This document shows positions 25,182 to 35,984 of a DNA stretch of 64,000 bases, piece after piece. The stretch spans positions 46,542-110,541 of the forward strand of contig CAZSRX010000005.1 in assembly GCA_964609675.1 (NCBI GenBank), written 5' to 3'. Source of the DNA: CAZSRX01 sp964609675 [NCBI: uncultured Bacteroidota bacterium] (GTDB lineage: Bacteria > CLD3 > SB21). The position numbers and the translations under genes were made by a program. The stretch's first letter is position 1. Each line of letters begins with the position of its first letter. Under the pieces are notes generated by a model. The model was not told the origin of the DNA and did no database searches. It saw only the letters and a program-made list of their open reading frames with translations.

Positions 25182-27364
25182 AATACCCCTTTCGCAGTAA
25201 AAGATTGATCAGTCCTCCGGATCATCAGCGCGCTCAGGCCGACGAGTAAACCACATAGCACACACCAAGCTGTCAGCCCCAGCAACGGCAATCCGATGAC
25301 CGTCGTCACCAGAGCGCCTGTCGCCGATCCGATGAGATCCGCGCCGTATAATCGGGCCGATTTATCCGTATCGCTTCCCCGCGCAACACAGACGGAGAGA
25401 TTAAACTGATACCCGACGATGAAGGCCACACACAGCGTCAGTAGCCATATCACGCCGGGCGTTATAGCATCAAGATGGATATAGGCGGCTAAAATATAAA
25501 AAACCGGAGGCAGCAGTAATAAATAAACCATCAGTAAGAGTTGATTAGTCTTGAAACGGCGGCAGGCCACGTCCGGAGACACTTTAACCGGAAGCCGGGC
25601 GCCCGCATAAAGGCCGAGCATAAAGAGCGCGATAATCAATCCAATCCACTGATACAGGTAGCCGTAGAATATCTGCAGGCCAATCATCAGAAGCACCTCC
25701 GCCGTAGAAGCCGTCAGACCGCAAACGGCAACCCCCCAGTGCAGGCTGTCCCGCCGGATACAAAATACAGCTATCAATAAAACCATGATCACTCCTGCCA
25801 GGCCGGCTGTACTTTCAAGGGAACTCAACCACAGCCTTATCTGGTAAAAATATGCTACCGGTCTGAAATCGGTATTAATCGCGGCCGCGGAATCCAACTG
25901 CCGCGCAATCCACTCCGAACGGCGTTCCAGAATATCATCCTGAAGGTAATACCCGTTGACATAAACCGTTTCGATACCGCGCATTTCCAGGCGTTTGGTA
26001 ACACGGGGCGTAAGCGGCCCGTCCGACGCAATAAAATAATCTTGTTGTCCCTGAATGATGATGACATTCCGGAATGCCGTTTTTAATGTGCGGAATAAGG
26101 CGCTGTGTCTCAGCCGGCTTTCGGCGGACATATAATCGGCCGAGGAATTGACCCGCAAAGCGAGGACACCGCGGCGCGTAAGATGCGCTTTCGCCTCTCT
26201 GAAAAATTCGGCAGTATAAAAACGGTTTAACTGAAGCGTCGCGGGTTCCGGCATCAGGATCAGCACGGCCTCATAGAACCATGGGTTTTCCTTCAGAAAA
26301 AGCCTTCCGTCCCGATACTGTACGTGCACACAATCGTGTTCTGTCCGGAAACCGTATCGCGCGGTCAACGCAATCAGCCAGGGATTCGCCTCGGCATAAT
26401 CGAGGCGCGCCGGATGGTATTTCATCGCTTCGCGAAAAATCCCGTCTTGTCCGGCGCCGATAATCAGCGCGCGGCGGATGGTGTCCGGCTGTATCATGGC
26501 ATAATGTACAGCTTCCTCGTCGGCGGTTATTTCCTGACTGGATAGCATCAGAGTGTGATTAAGAAATATATTTTTCTGTTCGGCCTGTTCAGTGATTGTA
26601 ATGTTACCGTAGGGCGTATCGGCTTGCGCGATAATCGTCTGTCCCGGAAATAATTGCTGCCGCACGCTATAATCCGGACGCCAAATAACAAAGGCGGGCA
26701 CGACCACCGTTGCAATTAAAAACGGCGCCACCATCATCTTCTGGCGTCGGAAGGCCATACCCAACAGAAAAACCATGAACAGATGAACCACCATCAGCGC
26801 CATCAGGGATTCAAATGATCCCAGCCAGTGTATCCATATGACGCTGAAGACAATGGCGCCGGCGGCGCTGCCTGCGGACTCCCATGAATAAATCCGCGCG
26901 ATGAAATCTTCGCGGAATAGCTGCCGGAATATTTCAGCGTGTAGCGGAAACAGACAGCCGGAAAGCAAAGTGTACGGCAACAGGATGGCGGCCGTCAGTC
27001 CGAGCATGCCATTGACATCGGGCGTGGTGCCGTAGGGGAACCCGAGCGACCGCGCCAGATACAGTCCCAGCGCTAAAATAAGCGGCAGCAACGCCATGAG
27101 GATCTGCAGACTGCCCAGCAGGGTCAGCGACACGGTTTTCGGTTTAAGGTATTGCGACAACCACGCGCCCGCGCCGGTAAAAAGCATCCACTCGAAAAGC
27201 AGCAATCCCACTATCAGTTCATTGCCGTAAAGAATGTTCAGAAATTCCCGGAGGAGAATGATTTGCGTCACAATGGCGCTCAGGCCCACCATTGCCGCCG
27301 AAGCGGTCAGGGCCAGCTTCGGTAAACGTCCGGATGTCTGATGCAACGGCGTCGTTTCATTCAC
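25178..27364 (-). CDS. membrane protein with spermidine-synthase-like domain
   Basis: This protein of about 728 residues has seven N-terminal spans, a soluble domain at about 235-470 and seven C-terminal spans. The soluble domain has the aminopropyltransferase fold pattern: LNHTLMLSSQEITADEEAVH, RRALIIGAGQDGIFREAM, DYAEANPWLIAL, YRDGRLFL and LPEP-like MPEPATLQLNRFYT. The catalytic Asp region of SpeE (D-x-x-D-P) reads MPEP, so ordinary spermidine synthesis is doubtful. Charges in the loops (positive at the N-terminus and in even loops) would place the domain outside the cytoplasm. I prefer a GTG start two bases after the upstream stop; a TTG at 27382 is the alternative. Confidence 0.75.
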   Translation of the reverse strand: MNETTPLHQTSGRLPKLALTASAAMVGLSAIVTQIILLREFLNILYGNELIVGLLLFEWMLFTGAGAWLSQYLKPKTVSLTLLGSLQILMALLPLILALGLYLARSLGFPYGTTPDVNGMLGLTAAILLPYTLLSGCLFPLHAEIFRQLFREDFIARIYSWESAGSAAGAIVFSVIWIHWLGSFESLMALMVVHLFMVFLLGMAFRRQKMMVAPFLIATVVVPAFVIWRPDYSVRQQLFPGQTIIAQADTPYGNITITEQAEQKNIFLNHTLMLSSQEITADEEAVHYAMIQPDTIRRALIIGAGQDGIFREAMKYHPARLDYAEANPWLIALTARYGFRTEHDCVHVQYRDGRLFLKENPWFYEAVLILMPEPATLQLNRFYTAEFFREAKAHLTRRGVLALRVNSSADYMSAESRLRHSALFRTLKTAFRNVIIIQGQQDYFIASDGPLTPRVTKRLEMRGIETVYVNGYYLQDDILERRSEWIARQLDSAAAINTDFRPVAYFYQIRLWLSSLESTAGLAGVIMVLLIAVFCIRRDSLHWGVAVCGLTASTAEVLLMIGLQIFYGYLYQWIGLIIALFMLGLYAGARLPVKVSPDVACRRFKTNQLLLMVYLLLLPPVFYILAAYIHLDAITPGVIWLLTLCVAFIVGYQFNLSVCVARGSDTDKSARLYGADLIGSATGALVTTVIGLPLLGLTAWCVLCGLLVGLSALMIRRTDQSFTAKGVL

Positions 27365-27366
27365 GG

Positions 27367-28887
27367 TTACTCTTTGGCCCAATCGGCTTCGTTAAAAACG
27401 AGCGCTTCGTACACATACAATTCCGCGTCTTTCCAGCCGTCCCAACCTAAGCCGGCCTTGTCGCGGGAACAATAACCAAGAAACTCCTCCTTCGTCCATC
27501 CTGTTTCAGTGGCGACCTGCGGCAGAAAGGTCCCGCCGCGAAAACCTTTCTTGATGTAAATACCGTGTTTACCGAGCTCGACGTCATCAGCGGACTGCAC
27601 TTTCCGCATGGGAGTCAGCACGGATATTTCCACTTCAAGATTTTTCACTTCGTCCGGCGTGACCGGCGTGAAGCGGTAATCCTGCGTGGCGGCGGCAATC
27701 GCCATTTCCTGCACCACTTTATAGAGCGGCTCTTCTGCGCCGAACCGGCCAATGCATCCGCGCAATTGCTGGTGCTTGTGCAGAGTCACAAACGCGCCGC
27801 ATTTTGTTTTCAGCGCTTCGGTCAGCCAACTCGTGTCAATCGCCGGTACGGATTTGTCCGTGACGTATTTTTCAATGGTAAGGCGGGCAATCCGTAGCAG
27901 GTTTTTCTTTTCCTGATCCGTCAGTTTGAAATCCATAGTGTTCGTTTTCTCCCGGTTAATGGTTTTGGACACTGCGAGCGCCCAGTAGCCGACGCATCGG
28001 CTGGTATCGCCGTATTCCGAATCGCCGGAGTTTTTATATTGAATCATCCGGTACGAGATGGCCGAATCGGTTTCGGTCAGATACATCAGCGTCAGCACGC
28101 TCGACCATCCGCACAAGCCTGTGGCCAGGTTCGGTATTTGGTGATTTTCCAGATCCTTCATCCATCGCATCATCGTTTCCGAGGAATTAGCGCATAATAT
28201 CTTCGCGGAGGCGCTATCGGTTTTTCGCGCGGAGGCATACGACGGATAATGGGAAAAATCCGTGCTAATCACAAAAAGGTTGCGGCTGTTAAAATACGGT
28301 TTCAAGGCGCGGGCAATCGCCCTGCAGGTTTCCGGATTCTGCGCGCCGATAACGACGGGAACCACGCGGAACGCCTTCCTGAGATGGTATTGCAGGAACG
28401 GCAATTGTACTTCGAGACTGTGCTCGGTGATATGCGCATCCATGCGGTTGCTGAAAATCTTATGTTCACTGATCAGGCGTTCACCAACGTCCCGGTTCAC
28501 CGTAACGGCTCCCAGCGGTGTGAGGAAATCGCCCTGCGTATAAACCGACGCGCCTTCGAAGGCGATGCGATGGCTGGAACCGATTACAAATATATTATCG
28601 TAAGTATGCTCCGAATCAATCTGGTTGAACGCGGAAGCGGCTACTTCTCCCGAAAACACGTACCCGGCATGCGGCGCGATCACAGCGAGAAGAGTATCCT
28701 GAACCTGTTTGGGTCGGGCTCCGGCAAATAAGGCGCGGAGCGTTTGCTGCAGATCGTCTTTACCGCCAGGATAGAACGCCCCGGCCACCGCCGGCTTGCG
28801 GTCGATGCTTTCTTTCTGCGGCTTGCAGTCCGGAACGGCAAACAGCAGAAAACTTATCAGGATTATGAATCCGAACTGCTTTTTCAT
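27367..28887 (-). CDS. amrB-amrA: exported MEMO1-AMMECR1 fusion (AmmeMemoRadiSam proteins B and A)
   Basis: This 506-residue protein has an N-terminal hydrophobic export signal (FGFIILISFLLFAV) followed by Asp-Cys21; the lipobox is poor. Residues about 30-305 are a MEMO1 domain related to class III extradiol dioxygenases. H73 in APHAGY, H106 in GSSHR and C259 in GLCGW correspond to the metal site of human MEMO1, and HSLEVQLPFL and STDFSHY are also kept. Residues about 320-506 are an AMMECR1 domain with LRGCIG (375-380). A Met at 318 may mark the old start of a separate AMMECR1 gene. It is the first gene of the three-gene operon. Confidence 0.92.
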   Translation of the reverse strand: MKKQFGFIILISFLLFAVPDCKPQKESIDRKPAVAGAFYPGGKDDLQQTLRALFAGARPKQVQDTLLAVIAPHAGYVFSGEVAASAFNQIDSEHTYDNIFVIGSSHRIAFEGASVYTQGDFLTPLGAVTVNRDVGERLISEHKIFSNRMDAHITEHSLEVQLPFLQYHLRKAFRVVPVVIGAQNPETCRAIARALKPYFNSRNLFVISTDFSHYPSYASARKTDSASAKILCANSSETMMRWMKDLENHQIPNLATGLCGWSSVLTLMYLTETDSAISYRMIQYKNSGDSEYGDTSRCVGYWALAVSKTINREKTNTMDFKLTDQEKKNLLRIARLTIEKYVTDKSVPAIDTSWLTEALKTKCGAFVTLHKHQQLRGCIGRFGAEEPLYKVVQEMAIAAATQDYRFTPVTPDEVKNLEVEISVLTPMRKVQSADDVELGKHGIYIKKGFRGGTFLPQVATETGWTKEEFLGYCSRDKAGLGWDGWKDAELYVYEALVFNEADWAKE

Positions 28888-28914
28888 GAGATGGCCTTTT
28901 GATGATTATTTTAT

Positions 28915-28943
28915 AATATAAACCTATTTTTTATAGAGCGCAA
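28915..28943 (-). promoter_or_regulatory. possible promoter of the AmmeMemoRadiSam operon
   Basis: TTGCGC (28938-28943) and TATATT (28915-28920) are 17 bases apart on the minus strand, about 28 bases before the ATG of the fusion gene. Confidence 0.45.
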
Positions 28944-29797
28944 ATATTTTTACATATACAAAACAGGGCATGGGTCTGTCTTTAAGTAAATTCGGCGCAA
29001 CTATTACTAGTTTTTTATATAGCTTCAAAAATGCACAAATTTTTAGCACTTTTTACATCAATCAACTTAATGAAAGCCTATCATCATCATACAGAATAAC
29101 GACGCGTCATGGGTATTCGCGCCTTTTCCCTGAAACCATCCCGGGCGACCGAAGGATGCGCAGGCTTGCAAAGCCTGAAAAAAGGATGTCTGTCGCATTT
29201 GTTGGACGATCGGATTCCGCCGGGTATAGACTGTCGGCAAAATTCAAAACCGGGTTTTGGAAAAGCCTGATAGCGGGCAGGAAAAATTCCCGCTGATTAA
29301 AAAATCGTTACGGATTCTCGATTCTATGATGAACGGTGATAAGTTCCGGTTCTCATTGATGCGGTATCCATTTCGGAATGACCCATGAAAACACTGAGGC
29401 ATTAAAAAGCATCCTACCGGCTTTAATCTGTGGCCGTGCTATTGAAAACCATCGCCGACTAAAATCGAATCTGAAGTCCATTCAGATAAAACCCGAAGCC
29501 GGTAAGGTGCCGCGCTGCCGGTGCATTGTAATCCCTTCACCGACAAGCGCCGGATAGAAACCGCCGCTTTAAAAAATGATGTGCGGTATGGGTTTATGGC
29601 TGAAACGGATATTTCGGTAGTTTCGCCATCCGGATAACGTCATGGCGCGAAAGGCAGGTCGTATATCGTATGCTCATCGACGCCCCTATGCACTCAAATA
29701 AGAATGCATGGATAGCATCACGCCGAAACAAACGAAACGGACCTAACCGTGTTCGCGAATGGATTTTATACGTTCATATTATTTCGATTTTTATATG
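28944..29797. other. gene-poor stretch with several short overlapping frames
   Basis: About 850 bases hold no recognisable gene. On the plus strand three short frames are open one after another in different phases: 28970-29296, a frame from an ATG near 29109 over some 54 codons, then about 50 codons ending near 29385 (KSLRILDSMMNGDKFRFSLM), then 55 codons from an ATG near 29374 (MTHENTEALKSILPALICGR). Such phase changes suggest a decayed gene, but none of the pieces is recognisable and chance cannot be excluded. Upstream of 29109 the base use is AT-rich. Confidence 0.35.
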
Positions 29798-29826
29798 TTG
29801 TAAAACCGCAACAATTGTTCTATATT
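29798..29826 (+). promoter_or_regulatory. promoter of the phosphorelay gene cluster, with internal palindrome
   Basis: TTGTAA (29798-29803) and TATATT (29821-29826) have a 17-base spacer that contains the palindrome AACAATTGTT, a possible operator. It lies 36 bases ahead of the ATG at 29862 and inside the longer upstream frame, which argues against that longer start. Confidence 0.6.
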
Positions 29827-29861
29827 GTAAGTATAAGAGCGATACACAACCGGAGTTTTTC

Positions 29862-31085
29862 ATGAAGCGAGCCTTTAAATTCTTCAGCTCCAGAAAACGC
29901 TCAGAGAACTGTGAGGAGCACTACCGTTACCTGTTTGAGCAAAATCCGCTGCCCATGCTGGTTTATGAACTGGGCAGTTTATTTTTGCTGGCCGTCAACG
30001 ACGCTTTCACTTCTCATTACGGGTACACCAAAGACGAAGCGCTGGCGTTAAAACTTCCGGATCTTTATCCGGAGCCGGAAAAAAAAGCGATCGCAGAATT
30101 GACCGCCAGACTCCACGGGCATGCGTACGCCGGCGAGTGGCACCACATCAAAAAAGACGGGACACAGATTACCATCGAAGCCTATTCGCATCAGTTTATG
30201 TATAACGGCCGGGCGGCTCGGATCGCCGTCATCAACGATATTACCGAACGTAAGCGCGCGGAAGCCGAACTGGAAAGATACCGCCTTCATCTGGAAGCCA
30301 TGGTCCGGGAGCGGACAGCCGAACTGGAAATCGCCAAGGAGAACGCGGAATCCGCCGACCGTCTGAAATCGGCGTTTCTCGCGACGATGTCGCATGAACT
30401 GCGCACGCCGCTCAATTCCATCATCGGATTTACGGGCATTCTTCTCAAGGGCTTTGCGGGCCCGCTTAACGAGGAGCAGGCGAAACAGCTCGGAATGGCT
30501 AAGGCCAGCGCCATGCATCTGTTGGATTTGGTCAACGATGTGCTCGATATTTCGAAAATCGAAGCCGGCCGGCTGGTGGTGAGTCTCAAGAGTTTTGATT
30601 TTCCGGCCCTGCTCCGGCGTGTCATAGCGGCCATCAAACCGCAGGCGCTGAAAAAAAATCTTGACCTGCAGCTGATCATTGCGGATACCGTCGGCGTGCT
30701 GCAAAGCGATGAACGGCGGGTGGAACAGATTATATTAAATCTGGTCAACAACGCCGTGAAGTTTACGGATCGGGGCTCCGTGACCGTCGCCTGCATGTCG
30801 GACGGCCAGCACCTCATCACCCGCGTTATGGATACCGGCATCGGCATCCGTAAAGAGGATATGGACAAACTGTTCAAGCCGTTCAGCCAGGTAGTGACCG
30901 GCATCGCGCGCGATCATGACGGGACGGGCCTCGGATTATCTATCAGCCGGAAACTGGCGGAAAAACTGGGCGGCACGATTACCGTCGAAAGCGAACCGGG
31001 CAAAGGCAGCACGTTTACCGTTAGCCTCCCGTTATTTAACCGCACGACACTGTCTTCAGCCGGAGGCGACATCCATGAAAATTAA
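29862..31085 (+). CDS. cytoplasmic PAS-domain histidine kinase
   Basis: This protein has 407 residues from the ATG at 29862, which has GGAG eight bases upstream; a 64-codon extension to 29670 is rejected because a promoter lies inside it. A PAS domain covers about 20-135 (YLFEQNPLPMLVYE, AYSHQFMYNGRAARIAVIND). A coiled coil leads to HisKA with H178 in MSHELRTPLNSIIGF, and a complete HATPase domain follows (LNLVNNAVKFTD, DTGIGI, GTGLGLSI). There is no membrane span. Its stop overlaps the next start by 11 bases, so it should be made together with the receiver protein that follows and may signal to it. Confidence 0.92.
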   Translation: MKRAFKFFSSRKRSENCEEHYRYLFEQNPLPMLVYELGSLFLLAVNDAFTSHYGYTKDEALALKLPDLYPEPEKKAIAELTARLHGHAYAGEWHHIKKDGTQITIEAYSHQFMYNGRAARIAVINDITERKRAEAELERYRLHLEAMVRERTAELEIAKENAESADRLKSAFLATMSHELRTPLNSIIGFTGILLKGFAGPLNEEQAKQLGMAKASAMHLLDLVNDVLDISKIEAGRLVVSLKSFDFPALLRRVIAAIKPQALKKNLDLQLIIADTVGVLQSDERRVEQIILNLVNNAVKFTDRGSVTVACMSDGQHLITRVMDTGIGIRKEDMDKLFKPFSQVVTGIARDHDGTGLGLSISRKLAEKLGGTITVESEPGKGSTFTVSLPLFNRTTLSSAGGDIHEN

Positions 31086-31473
31086 AATCCTGATTATCGA
31101 AGACAATGAGATGAACATGTATATGCTGACGTATCTTCTCCAGAAAGAGCAATTTGACGTCCTGCAGGCATATAACGGCAAAGACGGCATTGAGACGGCT
31201 CTCGCGCAACGTCCGGATATTATTCTTTTGGATATTCAACTGCCGATTATGGACGGGTATTCCGTCGCCGAGAAAATCCGCGCGCATGAAATACTGAAAC
31301 AAACGCCTATCATCGCGGTGACATCCTTTGCCATGCCCGGCGACCGGGAAAAAGCCCTGGAATCCGGAGCGACTGGCTACATTGAAAAGCCGATTAATCC
31401 CGATACCTTTATTAACCAGATGTTCTCGTTTCTGCCAGCAGAACTCATCCAACGGAGGGAAAAGCCGTTATGA
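31075..31473 (+). CDS. stand-alone response regulator receiver protein
   Basis: This 132-residue protein is a single receiver domain. The acidic pair is EDN at the start ([11 protein letters not shown]), the phosphoacceptor is D53 ([12 protein letters not shown]), and the conserved Thr and Lys are in [12 protein letters not shown] and [11 protein letters not shown]. There is no output domain, so it acts in a phosphorelay or by protein contact, like CheY or DivK; the EDNxxN opening is DivK-like. The start has GGAGG and overlaps the kinase stop; its own stop overlaps the next start by 4 bases (ATGA). Confidence 0.92.
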   Translation: MKIKILIIEDNEMNMYMLTYLLQKEQFDVLQAYNGKDGIETALAQRPDIILLDIQLPIMDGYSVAEKIRAHEILKQTPIIAVTSFAMPGDREKALESGATGYIEKPINPDTFINQMFSFLPAELIQRREKPL

Positions 31474-33134
31474 AAATATTAATCGTTGACGACAAAACGG
31501 AAAACACCTATTTACTGGAATCGCTGTTCCGGGGCCATGGTTACGAGACCCTGACCGCAAAAAACGGCCAGGAAGCTTTGGAACTGGCCGAAAATAATGA
31601 TTGTAACCTCATCATTTCCGATATCCTCATGCCGGTGATGGACGGATTCACACTCTGCCGGGAATGCAAGAAGCATCCGCGCCTGAAGCACGTTCCCTTT
31701 ATTTTTTACACCGCCACCTATACCGATCAGAAAGACGAAGAATTTGCGCTGAGTCTCGGCGCGGATAAATTTATACTGAAGCCGCAGGAGCCCGATACAT
31801 TCATGACGTTAGTGGCGGACGTCCTAAAAGACATTAAAACCGGAGCATCGCGGCCCCCGGTCATTGCGGGCGCGGCTGAAACGGTGGTGCTGAAAGAGTA
31901 TAACGCGGCGCTCATCCGCAAGCTGGAGGATAAAATGCGGCAGACGGAGGAAAACGAAATCCGGCTAAAAAAATATATCCGGGAACTTGAAGAAAACATC
32001 GAATCGCGCAAAAAGGCCGAGGAAGCACTGTACCGGAGTGAACAACTGTTTAGAACCCTGACCGAAACCGCGCCGGTCGGGATTTTCCGTACCGATATCC
32101 ACGGATCCACCACCTACGTCAATCCTTACTGGTGCTCCATTTCCCATATGAGTCGTTCGGAAGCTCTCAACAATGGATGGCTGAACGCGGTGCATCCTGA
32201 CGATCGCGATCGGGTTGCCGCCAACTGGCAGAAAGCCGTAAATGCCGGCGACTATTCCAGAGAAGAATACCGTTTTTTACACACTGACGGTACCGTCACG
32301 TGGGTCAGCGGACAAGCTGTTCCCCATAAAGACGATCAGGAAAATTTGATTGGTTATATCGGCATTATTTATGACATCACCGAGCGCCGGAACGCAGAGG
32401 AAGCGATCCGGAAACTCAACGAAGAACTCGAACGCCGCGTCGAAGAGCGGACCGCCCAGCTCAAAACCGTTAATCAGGAACTGGAAGCGTTCAGCTATTC
32501 CGTTTCCCACGACCTGCGTACACCGCTGCAGATTATTGACGGTTACAGCTCCGTCCTGCATGATGATTTTGTTTCCTCACCGGATACGAAAGGGCTTGAG
32601 GATATTCAGAAAATCCGTAACGCCGTAAAAAAAATGGCCGCGCTGATTGACGATATGCTGAAACTCTCACGGATTTCACGCGCTGAGATTAGCCGCTTTC
32701 CCGTCAACCTGACCGAACTGGCCGAAGCCCTCATTCCGGATATAACCTGCCAGGAACCGGACCGGAAAATACAATGGGAAATAGAAAAAGATCTTCGGGC
32801 AAACTGCGACAGCAAACTCATACAGATTGTGCTGACCAATTTATTCTGCAATGCCGTCAAGTTCACACGCCATCAGCCGCTTCCGATTATTGAATTTAAA
32901 AAAACAACCGGGGACGGCGAAACGGTGTTTTGGGTCAGAGACAACGGCGCCGGATTCGATATGCAGTATGCGTACAAACTTTTTAACGCCTTTGAACGGC
33001 TGCATAAAACCAGCGAATACGAAGGCACCGGCATCGGATTGGCTACGGTGCGGCGCATCATTCAGAAACACGGCGGACGCGTTTGGGCCGAAGGCGCCCT
33101 CAACCGCGGCGCGACATTTTATTTTACACTATAA
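31470..33134 (+). CDS. hybrid kinase: receiver-PAS-histidine kinase
   Basis: The 554-residue protein starts with a receiver domain (1-120, D51 in [18 protein letters not shown]). A coiled coil follows, then a PAS/PAC domain (about 190-310, [26 protein letters not shown]). The HisKA domain has H347 in [18 protein letters not shown], the sequence type of bacteriophytochrome-like kinases. HATPase is complete ([24 protein letters not shown]). The receiver sits at the N-terminus, so the kinase is probably controlled by phosphorylation from the kinase two genes upstream. It is coupled to the upstream receiver gene by an ATGA overlap. Confidence 0.92.
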   Translation: MKILIVDDKTENTYLLESLFRGHGYETLTAKNGQEALELAENNDCNLIISDILMPVMDGFTLCRECKKHPRLKHVPFIFYTATYTDQKDEEFALSLGADKFILKPQEPDTFMTLVADVLKDIKTGASRPPVIAGAAETVVLKEYNAALIRKLEDKMRQTEENEIRLKKYIRELEENIESRKKAEEALYRSEQLFRTLTETAPVGIFRTDIHGSTTYVNPYWCSISHMSRSEALNNGWLNAVHPDDRDRVAANWQKAVNAGDYSREEYRFLHTDGTVTWVSGQAVPHKDDQENLIGYIGIIYDITERRNAEEAIRKLNEELERRVEERTAQLKTVNQELEAFSYSVSHDLRTPLQIIDGYSSVLHDDFVSSPDTKGLEDIQKIRNAVKKMAALIDDMLKLSRISRAEISRFPVNLTELAEALIPDITCQEPDRKIQWEIEKDLRANCDSKLIQIVLTNLFCNAVKFTRHQPLPIIEFKKTTGDGETVFWVRDNGAGFDMQYAYKLFNAFERLHKTSEYEGTGIGLATVRRIIQKHGGRVWAEGALNRGATFYFTL

Positions 33135-33231
33135 CGCTTACGAATATGCGGTCCAACGGCAGTTATCCATGGATATATTCCGAAAACAATGATATCTACA
33201 AATACAAAAACAGAACGGAAGGTTGCGGACA

Positions 33232-33678
33232 ATGAAAGAAATCCTTTTAATCGAAGACAATCCGGATGAGGTTGATCTGATTATCCGGGCTTTCAAAACA
33301 AGCCAAATTGAAAACCCTATCGTCACCGCCAGCAGCGGATCCATTGCGATGGACTATCTATTGGGCGAAGGCCAATATAACGGCCGCGACATTCTGGAAC
33401 CGCCGGCGTTTATTATTCTGGACCTGGAACTCGATACCCAAAGCGGGCTGGAAGTCCTGAAAACGATCCGGCATAATGAAATAACCCGCTTATACCCGGT
33501 CGTCATTTTTACCGCATCAGAAAATGAGAACAACATCATTGCCGGTTACTCGCTCGGAGTCAATAGCTATATACGCAAACCGTTGTCCTATGAACAATTC
33601 ACGGACGTCATTAAATGCATGAGCCATTATTGGCTGAAACTCAATGAACCGCCGATCCGGGAAATTAAATTTCCATAA
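33232..33678 (+). CDS. Rcp1-like response regulator
   Basis: This 148-residue receiver domain is of the Rcp1 type, which pairs with phytochrome-like kinases. Features are LLIEDNPDEVDLIIRAFK, phosphoacceptor D64 in IILDLELDTQSGLEVLKTIR, FTASENENN, and YIRKPLSYEQF, with the long alpha-4 region of that family. There is no output domain. The ATG at 33232 has GGAAGG nine bases ahead; a TTG three codons upstream is not needed. It follows the hybrid kinase by 97 bases on the same strand and is its most likely phosphoryl partner. Confidence 0.9.
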   Translation: MKEILLIEDNPDEVDLIIRAFKTSQIENPIVTASSGSIAMDYLLGEGQYNGRDILEPPAFIILDLELDTQSGLEVLKTIRHNEITRLYPVVIFTASENENNIIAGYSLGVNSYIRKPLSYEQFTDVIKCMSHYWLKLNEPPIREIKFP

Positions 33679-33845
33679 AAATTAAAAACTAAACCTGGCG
33701 CAGCTTAAGCTTTCTTTTCGGAATGATGTGGATTTCGTAATGTCTTTAAATGGCAATGAAGCGGCCGGTTTGTTCATTAAAAAATATACGCACTGCGATT
33801 TCCGGATGGATAATAAATCGTATTCGGCTTCATGCTTAAAAATAT

Positions 33846-33874
33846 TTGACTATCCCGTTCAATTCCTCTATATT
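33846..33874 (+). promoter_or_regulatory. promoter of gatC-pyrG
   Basis: TTGACT (33846-33851) and TATATT (33869-33874) have a 17-base spacer. The start of transcription falls near 33881, 27 bases before the gatC ATG at 33908. Confidence 0.65.
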
Positions 33875-33907
33875 GCGGACAACCGAAAACAAACCGGAGA
33901 CGGCCTG

Positions 33908-35895
<1,988 letters not shown>

Positions 35896-35984
35896 CCTGA
35901 AAGCGTTTACCCGGTAGCTATTCCGGCCGAAAGATTTTTTGTACAGCATCTTAACCCGTATTTTTATTATTCGAAAGCGATGGC

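Noticed and set aside
29670-29861. 64-codon N-terminal extension of the PAS kinase
   Set aside because: It contains the promoter at 29798-29826, lacks a ribosome site, and the internal ATG has GGAG at proper spacing.
30916-31074. N-terminal extension of the receiver protein at 31075
   Set aside because: It is the shifted frame of the kinase C-terminus; the ATG at 31075 has GGAGG and begins the receiver domain exactly.
33728-33907. 60-codon N-terminal extension of gatC
   Set aside because: A good promoter lies inside it and GatC proteins begin at the later Met.
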